DNA from: JBBSUQ01 sp964389755
Lineage (GTDB): Bacteria; Bacteroidota; Bacteroidia; Flavobacteriales_D; Crocinitomicaceae
DNA: 64,000 nt
Direction: 5' to 3'
NCBI GenBank assembly: GCA_964389755.1
Contig: CAYMEW010000005.1
Location: 1 to 64,000, forward strand
In this document: positions 61,301 through 64,000 of the stretch, one piece after another
How positions within the stretch are numbered: the stretch's first letter is position 1
How the letters are laid out: every line of letters starts with the position of its first letter
The notes under the pieces: model-generated
Told to the model about the DNA's origin: nothing
The model's database searches: none
What the model saw: only the letters and a program-made list of their open reading frames with translations
Made by a program: the position numbers and the translations under genes

Positions 61301-62447
61301 CACCTTCTCATACAAACCGCGTTACGAGGGTGAAAACGTACCGAACGGACTTTCCCGTGAGGAAACGATGATGATGGACGTGCTTGCGAACAACGACTGG
61401 AAACGCGGCATCTATTTCTCAAGTGCGGGCGGATCAAGCGTTAGCAAGGCTCTTTATTATGCGGGGTACGTGAAGCAGGACGGTCTGACCTACGTGTTGA
61501 GTCCCCTGAACGATCCGAACGAGCGTTTCGATATGAAAAAGATGTACCGCAACCTGATGGAAGTGTACAAATACGAGGGTCTGAACGACAAAGAAGTACT
61601 GACGGACTATTATACACGCCGGAACACTTCCCAGTACCGTTACCACTACCTGTTGCTGGCCAACGAATATACGTCGCGTTATGAAAAAGCGAAGCAGGCC
61701 AAAACCAGCTATCCTTCGATGATCGAGCGTCTGCGTGCGCAGGGAGACACTGCCCGTGCGAACAGCATGCAACAGGAGTTAGGCGAACTGACAGCCAATA
61801 TGGAAGAAAACCGCAAACACGCCGTGGCGCTGATCGACCGTTCGCTGGAGGTGATGCCGGCTAGCACGGTGATCGAATACGGAGAACCGCAGAATTCAGG
61901 CCGTACATACGGAAAATCGGGTGAACCGGTGATCCAGGACGGTGTGATGCACGGATACGTGGAGATCTATTACCGCACGGGAGAGACCGAAAAAGCGGAA
62001 GCTCTTGGTAAAACGATCGCCGATCAACTCGAGTCGATCATCGATTACTACACACACAGTGATATCCTGTTCATTTCTTCCTCCGTGAACAACGACGACC
62101 TGTTCGCAGCACTTGAAAATTACTTTACGCTGACTGTTGCAGCGGGCAACCCGGAAGGAAATCCGGAGGGTAAACTCGCAGCACGTACACAGGCACGTGT
62201 CTCGGAACTGTTCCAAAAGACATTCCCGGCGATTCTCGACAAGATCAAGGCACGAGCACTTGAAGACGGGGAAACGATGCGTCGTGGTAGTACGATGGGT
62301 TACTGGGCCGGAAGATACTTTGCGCTGAAGGATCACCTCGATGCGATCGGGATGGAATACGGACTGATCGATCGGCCGGCAGCACCGGCACAGCAACAGA
62401 ATACGCCACAGATAGACCTGCAGAGCCTGATGAACGCACAACCGTAA
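58320..62447 (+). CDS. DUF2723 integral membrane protein (GT117-like O-mannosyltransferase family)
   Basis: 1375 aa. The DUF2723 region at the N terminus shows SLWDCGEYITAAYKLEVGHPPGAPFFM (the D-C-GEY...HPPG signature with a candidate catalytic Asp/Glu pair) and about eight membrane helices in residues 8-320; further helices lie at about 560-720, and a large soluble part follows to the end with DNDTF-containing and YYxR-type segments (GDNDTFPLWYLQEVEGKRTDVRVCN). Family knowledge links it to protein O-mannosylation of the TMEM260/GT117 group; donor and acceptor in this organism are unknown. Complete, single long frame. The downstream deacetylase gene starts 8 bases after the stop. Confidence 0.88.
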   Translation: MNYRKLNLYLGWFVFLIATIVFFMTIEDTVSLWDCGEYITAAYKLEVGHPPGAPFFMVLGRLFSFFAAPENVSVWINRLSALSSSLTILFMFWTITLFARKIALRNKDILTRGDEFAVLGAGLIGSLAYTFTDSFWFSAVEGEVYAMSSLFTAVIFWAGLKWDEEMALRKSKLDTVANPDRWLLLIMFLLGLAIGVHLLGILVVPAICFLIYFRYADKVSAPYFILVGVLSVFILGFIQSAVIPGSIYLASLFEVSFRNSFGLPFYTGTIFFFLLLIVGCVVLLRVSRKRNIPILYNSVLGLILLLIGYSTFAVIVIRSNANPPLDENDPENLVTLRAYLNREQYGSAPILFGPYWNSNPSPRDENGNLSPFYLRRFVVIDNDKDVKAFRDEAKANAYLKEHGADEVVEKYYEANSRIRIGGDQHFEQTTLFPRMYYSMEPTKVSGYKYWSGYDPSVDKGTEIGRDGNRLPTFGENLRYFFNYQVNFMYVRYFMWNFAGRQNDIQNHDGDQMRGNWISGFPMVDNQRLGNQGEYAPYFTSDNKSNNKFFYLPLILGLIGMIFHFYRKPKDAFVIGLAFLFTGLAIVVYLNQKPFEPRERDYAYAGSFYFFAMWIGIGVYALYDAFRSFAKKEWTGFAIIGGLMLLLGLIVDASSDTSTGMPITLSWLIMIAIAGIALGLMSGLRKALQKDTQGAVIATLLGLFVPVILGMQGWDDHDRSNKFSARDLAYNYLEPCAKNAILFTNGDNDTFPLWYLQEVEGKRTDVRVCNLSLMQTDWYTEQMMMKAYDSDPLPIKFEEQQILMYAGTTDNVIFIDLVNLIGSGASQGVIKEAINLRIQNNMTAMKSKTAQFEAQMTGLVNGITVKQPQARARFDLLKKALVSSSFADAADNVLAKYTAGLEILNGVRGGQYAMSEELQRQFSQAILSYEDGWDSVDIDDAMAFVRNDDHFVPADYGRFQFFPSRTFTMPVDKEQVLKSGILPEGTTAADLKSSITFSYKPRYEGENVPNGLSREETMMMDVLANNDWKRGIYFSSAGGSSVSKALYYAGYVKQDGLTYVLSPLNDPNERFDMKKMYRNLMEVYKYEGLNDKEVLTDYYTRRNTSQYRYHYLLLANEYTSRYEKAKQAKTSYPSMIERLRAQGDTARANSMQQELGELTANMEENRKHAVALIDRSLEVMPASTVIEYGEPQNSGRTYGKSGEPVIQDGVMHGYVEIYYRTGETEKAEALGKTIADQLESIIDYYTHSDILFISSSVNNDDLFAALENYFTLTVAAGNPEGNPEGKLAARTQARVSELFQKTFPAILDKIKARALEDGETMRRGSTMGYWAGRYFALKDHLDAIGMEYGLIDRPAAPAQQQNTPQIDLQSLMNAQP

Positions 62448-62455
62448 ACAGGCAA

Positions 62456-63127
62456 ATGCCCAACTATTTTCAGATCCCACGCTTCGTGACCCGTTTAATG
62501 CGGCACCGAACGTGGGATCTTTCTTTTTCACCTGATTCGCCGGTCTACCTGACCTTTGATGACGGCCCGGTTCCCGGACTTACGGATCACATCCTGGACA
62601 TTCTTCGCGAGGAACAGGTTCCCGCCACTTTTTTCTGCGTGGGGAATAACGTGGTCAAACACCCCGAATTGTTTGCGCGCATACTGGAAGAAGGACATTC
62701 CGTGGGCAATCACACCTTCGATCATTTAAAAGGCACTGAAACGGAGGATGACGTTTACCTGGAATCCGTGCGCAAATGTGATGAAGTCGTTCCCGGAAAG
62801 CTGTTTCGTCCACCCTACGGACGTATAAAACCTTCGCAATTGCGCCGCCTGCGCGACAAGCAGGTGATCATGTGGTCTTTCCTGAGCTTTGATTACGACG
62901 CGCGTGTACCCATCGACCGAATTCTGAGCGCCGCCCGCCGTAACATCGGTCCGGGTTCGATCGTGGTATTGCACGACAACCTGAAGGCGGAAGCGCGCGT
63001 GCGCACCTTGTTGCCTGCACTGATTGCCATTTGTCGCGAAAAAGGACTGGGGTTTGCCGCTATCGGAGAAGGAGAAGGAGAAGGAGAAGCAGAAGGAGAA
63101 GGAGAAGGAGAAGGAGAAGGAGGATGA
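62456..63127 (+). CDS. Polysaccharide deacetylase family protein (NodB) with repeat tail
   Basis: 223 aa. The NodB domain (about 25-205) has YLTFDDGPVPGL (catalytic base and metal Asp pair), the HSVGNHTFDHL His pair and FRPPYGR motifs, so it probably deacetylates a sugar polymer or glycan. No signal peptide is evident. The C terminus is a run of alternating Gly/Glu (GEGEGEGEAEGEGEGEGEGG) coded by GGAGAA repeats. A perfect 10-bp inverted repeat (62472-62481 with 62511-62520) lies in its first 25 codons. It is 8 bases downstream of the DUF2723 gene and likely co-transcribed. Confidence 0.88.
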   Translation: MPNYFQIPRFVTRLMRHRTWDLSFSPDSPVYLTFDDGPVPGLTDHILDILREEQVPATFFCVGNNVVKHPELFARILEEGHSVGNHTFDHLKGTETEDDVYLESVRKCDEVVPGKLFRPPYGRIKPSQLRRLRDKQVIMWSFLSFDYDARVPIDRILSAARRNIGPGSIVVLHDNLKAEARVRTLLPALIAICREKGLGFAAIGEGEGEGEAEGEGEGEGEGG

Positions 63128-63188
63128 GAGTGAGAATGAGAATGAGAATGAGAAGCAGAATGAGAATGAGAAGCAGAATGAGGAGGAG
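63066..63188. repeat. GGAGAA/GAGAAT hexanucleotide repeat
   Basis: Starts inside the deacetylase gene as (GGAGAA)n with a single GCAGAA variant and runs past its stop as GAGAAT, GAGAAGCAGAAT units to 63188. Units of the second kind resemble the batC repeat. Confidence 0.85.
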
Positions 63189-63224
63189 TCTGCCGGCGTT
63201 AGGAAGCAGAAAGAAAGTGAGGTA

Positions 63225-63734
63225 TTACTTTCGGCGTTTGAAAAGCGGAACAGTGGAACACGGTTCGCCGTACATGATACTTTTTGCGACCTGTTGCAGG
63301 CGTAAGACGAGTTGGGACATCGCGAATTCCGGGGATACGATCTCCGAACAGCCTTTAATGATAATCATACCGTCCCGGAAAGGAGTGACATCAAAAGCAG
63401 CGATGCGCTCTTCGACCAGTTTTCGCTCAAGGTCGTTGCGTGAACCGACGCGGATCGTGTGTGTAATCCCGTCCAGCGCGGAAGCCACGAGGATGTAAGC
63501 CCAGGTCGGGATGATCGCATCCTGCGAGCAATGAATGTAGACCGCTTTCCCGCTATAGGAATTCCAGTCGTTTTCCCGGATCCACTGCCGGAAATCCTTT
63601 TCTTTCAGGACCAGCCCCTGCCAGAGGTGATCTGAAATATCAATTCCCACAATCGTTTCCAGGGGCCGGAAATCGGCCAGGTCGAGCGCTATGAGTCCGC
63701 TCTCTTTTACACGGTTTCGGATCTCGCTTTCCAT
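63225..63734 (-). CDS. DUF2480 family protein
   Basis: 169 aa, soluble. The start fits the family (IRNRVKESGLIALDLADF), followed by the VGIDISDHLWQGLVLKEKDFRQWI segment and AYIHCSQDAIIPTWAYILVASAL, a pattern of DUF2480 proteins of Bacteroidota. No function is known to me. A TACTTTTG promoter element lies 7 bases before ATG 63734. Confidence 0.85.
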   Translation of the reverse strand: MESEIRNRVKESGLIALDLADFRPLETIVGIDISDHLWQGLVLKEKDFRQWIRENDWNSYSGKAVYIHCSQDAIIPTWAYILVASALDGITHTIRVGSRNDLERKLVEERIAAFDVTPFRDGMIIIKGCSEIVSPEFAMSQLVLRLQQVAKSIMYGEPCSTVPLFKRRK

Positions 63735-63741
63735 AATTTCA

Positions 63742-63749
63742 CAAAAGTA
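63742..63749 (-). promoter_or_regulatory. Promoter -7 element of the DUF2480 gene
   Basis: TACTTTTG on the minus strand, a perfect TAnnTTTG. A TTG lies 16 bases upstream. It ends 7 bases before the ATG, so the leader is very short. Confidence 0.5.
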
Positions 63750-63774
63750 ACATGAAATATTCCGGCAAGTGTCA

Positions 63775-63782
63775 TAGATTTG
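63775..63782 (+). promoter_or_regulatory. Promoter -7 element of the terminal lipoprotein gene
   Basis: TAGATTTG, a perfect TAnnTTTG, 23 bases before ATG 63806. It faces away from the DUF2480 promoter; the two share about 70 bases. Confidence 0.5.
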
Positions 63783-63805
63783 TAAAACAATTCGAATTTA
63801 AATTC

Positions 63806-64000
63806 ATGCGTAAGTATATTTTCTTTTCAGCACTGACCCTGCTGTTATTTTCCTGCTCCGGAACGGAGAACAAACTTCACGGACGTTGGAAACTGACCGA
63901 TATTGATTATTCGCAATTCGAAAAATCCATCCCCGAAGCCAACCGTGCCGATTTTCGCGAAGCGATGGAGGACAATCTCAAGCGGATCCTCGGAAATACG
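63806..64000 (+). CDS. Lipoprotein, partial at window end
   Basis: 65 codons in the window, open at the right edge. The N terminus is a lipoprotein signal: KYIFFSALTLLLFSC with Cys17 as the lipidated residue. The following sequence (GTENKLHGRWKLTDIDYSQF) has the LxGxWKLTDID start typical of lipocalin-like lipoproteins of Bacteroidota. The rest lies outside the window, so its assignment is limited. Confidence 0.65.
   Translation, partial: MRKYIFFSALTLLLFSCSGTENKLHGRWKLTDIDYSQFEKSIPEANRADFREAMEDNLKRILGNT

Noticed and set aside
63024..63305. Alternative-frame ORF with E/K and E/N repeats after the deacetylase
   Set aside because: It is the other-frame reading of the GGAGAA repeat; no start signal or conserved domain.
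1..64000. CRISPR array, rRNA genes, transposase, integrase or prophage
   Set aside because: No short regularly spaced identical repeats with unique spacers, no rRNA sequence, and no recognisable transposase, integrase or phage structural gene was found on either strand.

Overview
The window looks like chromosomal DNA of a Bacteroidota bacterium, most likely Flavobacteriales and possibly near Fluviicola/Crocinitomicaceae. This is inferred from gene content only. The signs are a complete Bat (aerotolerance) operon, two-component propeller proteins, a type IX secretion sorting domain, DUF6089, DUF4331, DUF2480 and DUF2723 proteins, a carotenoid cluster, and many promoters with the Bacteroidota -7 element TAnnTTTG. 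Core genes have roughly balanced GC. Two patches near 53.1-54.1 kb and 55.0-58.0 kb are clearly AT-rich.

Layout. 0-4.3 kb: outer-membrane DUF6089 protein, a cyclophilin-FKBP fusion, NAD kinase, a CBS protein and pdxJ. 4.34-5.73 kb: a repeat-rich spacer with three tandem ~185-bp units, each opened by a CCGTT/AACGG palindrome, followed by a dispersed repeat that recurs at 53.87 kb. 5.7-11.8 kb: dnaG, a lipoprotein, a polyprenyl synthase, a secreted unknown and rlmN. 12-20.8 kb: an unknown membrane-anchored protein, then an eight-gene minus-strand operon MoxR-DUF58-[DUF4381-like]-BatA-BatB-BatC-BatD-BatE whose genes mostly overlap. 20.9-28.9 kb: a zinc-ribbon protein and a four-gene envelope locus (two tandem DUF4331 proteins, a TPR lipoprotein, a TonB-dependent receptor). 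29-36.8 kb: ThiF-rhodanese fusion, orphan histidine kinase, a run of seven small mostly unrecognised envelope proteins, CrcB and PAP2.

36.8-42.1 kb: obg, a TPR histidine kinase, adk, hpt and purK. 42.2-50.4 kb: a very large propeller-membrane-PAS-SpoIIE phosphatase, then an ECF sigma factor overlapping crtI, then crtB, idi and a 6-pyruvoyl-tetrahydropterin synthase homologue. 50.4-53.1 kb: LytTR response regulator, a small membrane protein and a DNA photolyase. 53.1-58.1 kb: AT-rich accessory DNA with a PH-like protein, a repeat copy, an esterase, a frameshifted gene with an ID...ExK nuclease-like motif, small Cys-containing ORFs and tRNA-Gln. 58.3-64 kb: DUF2723 membrane protein, polysaccharide deacetylase ending in a hexanucleotide repeat, DUF2480 protein and the start of a lipoprotein.

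I find no phage, integrase, transposase, rRNA or CRISPR array. The most unusual signals are the repeat elements (including a hairpin whose two copies differ in sequence but keep pairing), the AT-rich island with the broken nuclease-like gene, the DUF4331/TonB locus, the sigma-crtI translational overlap beside a phosphatase receptor, and an apparent CTG start in the Bat operon.
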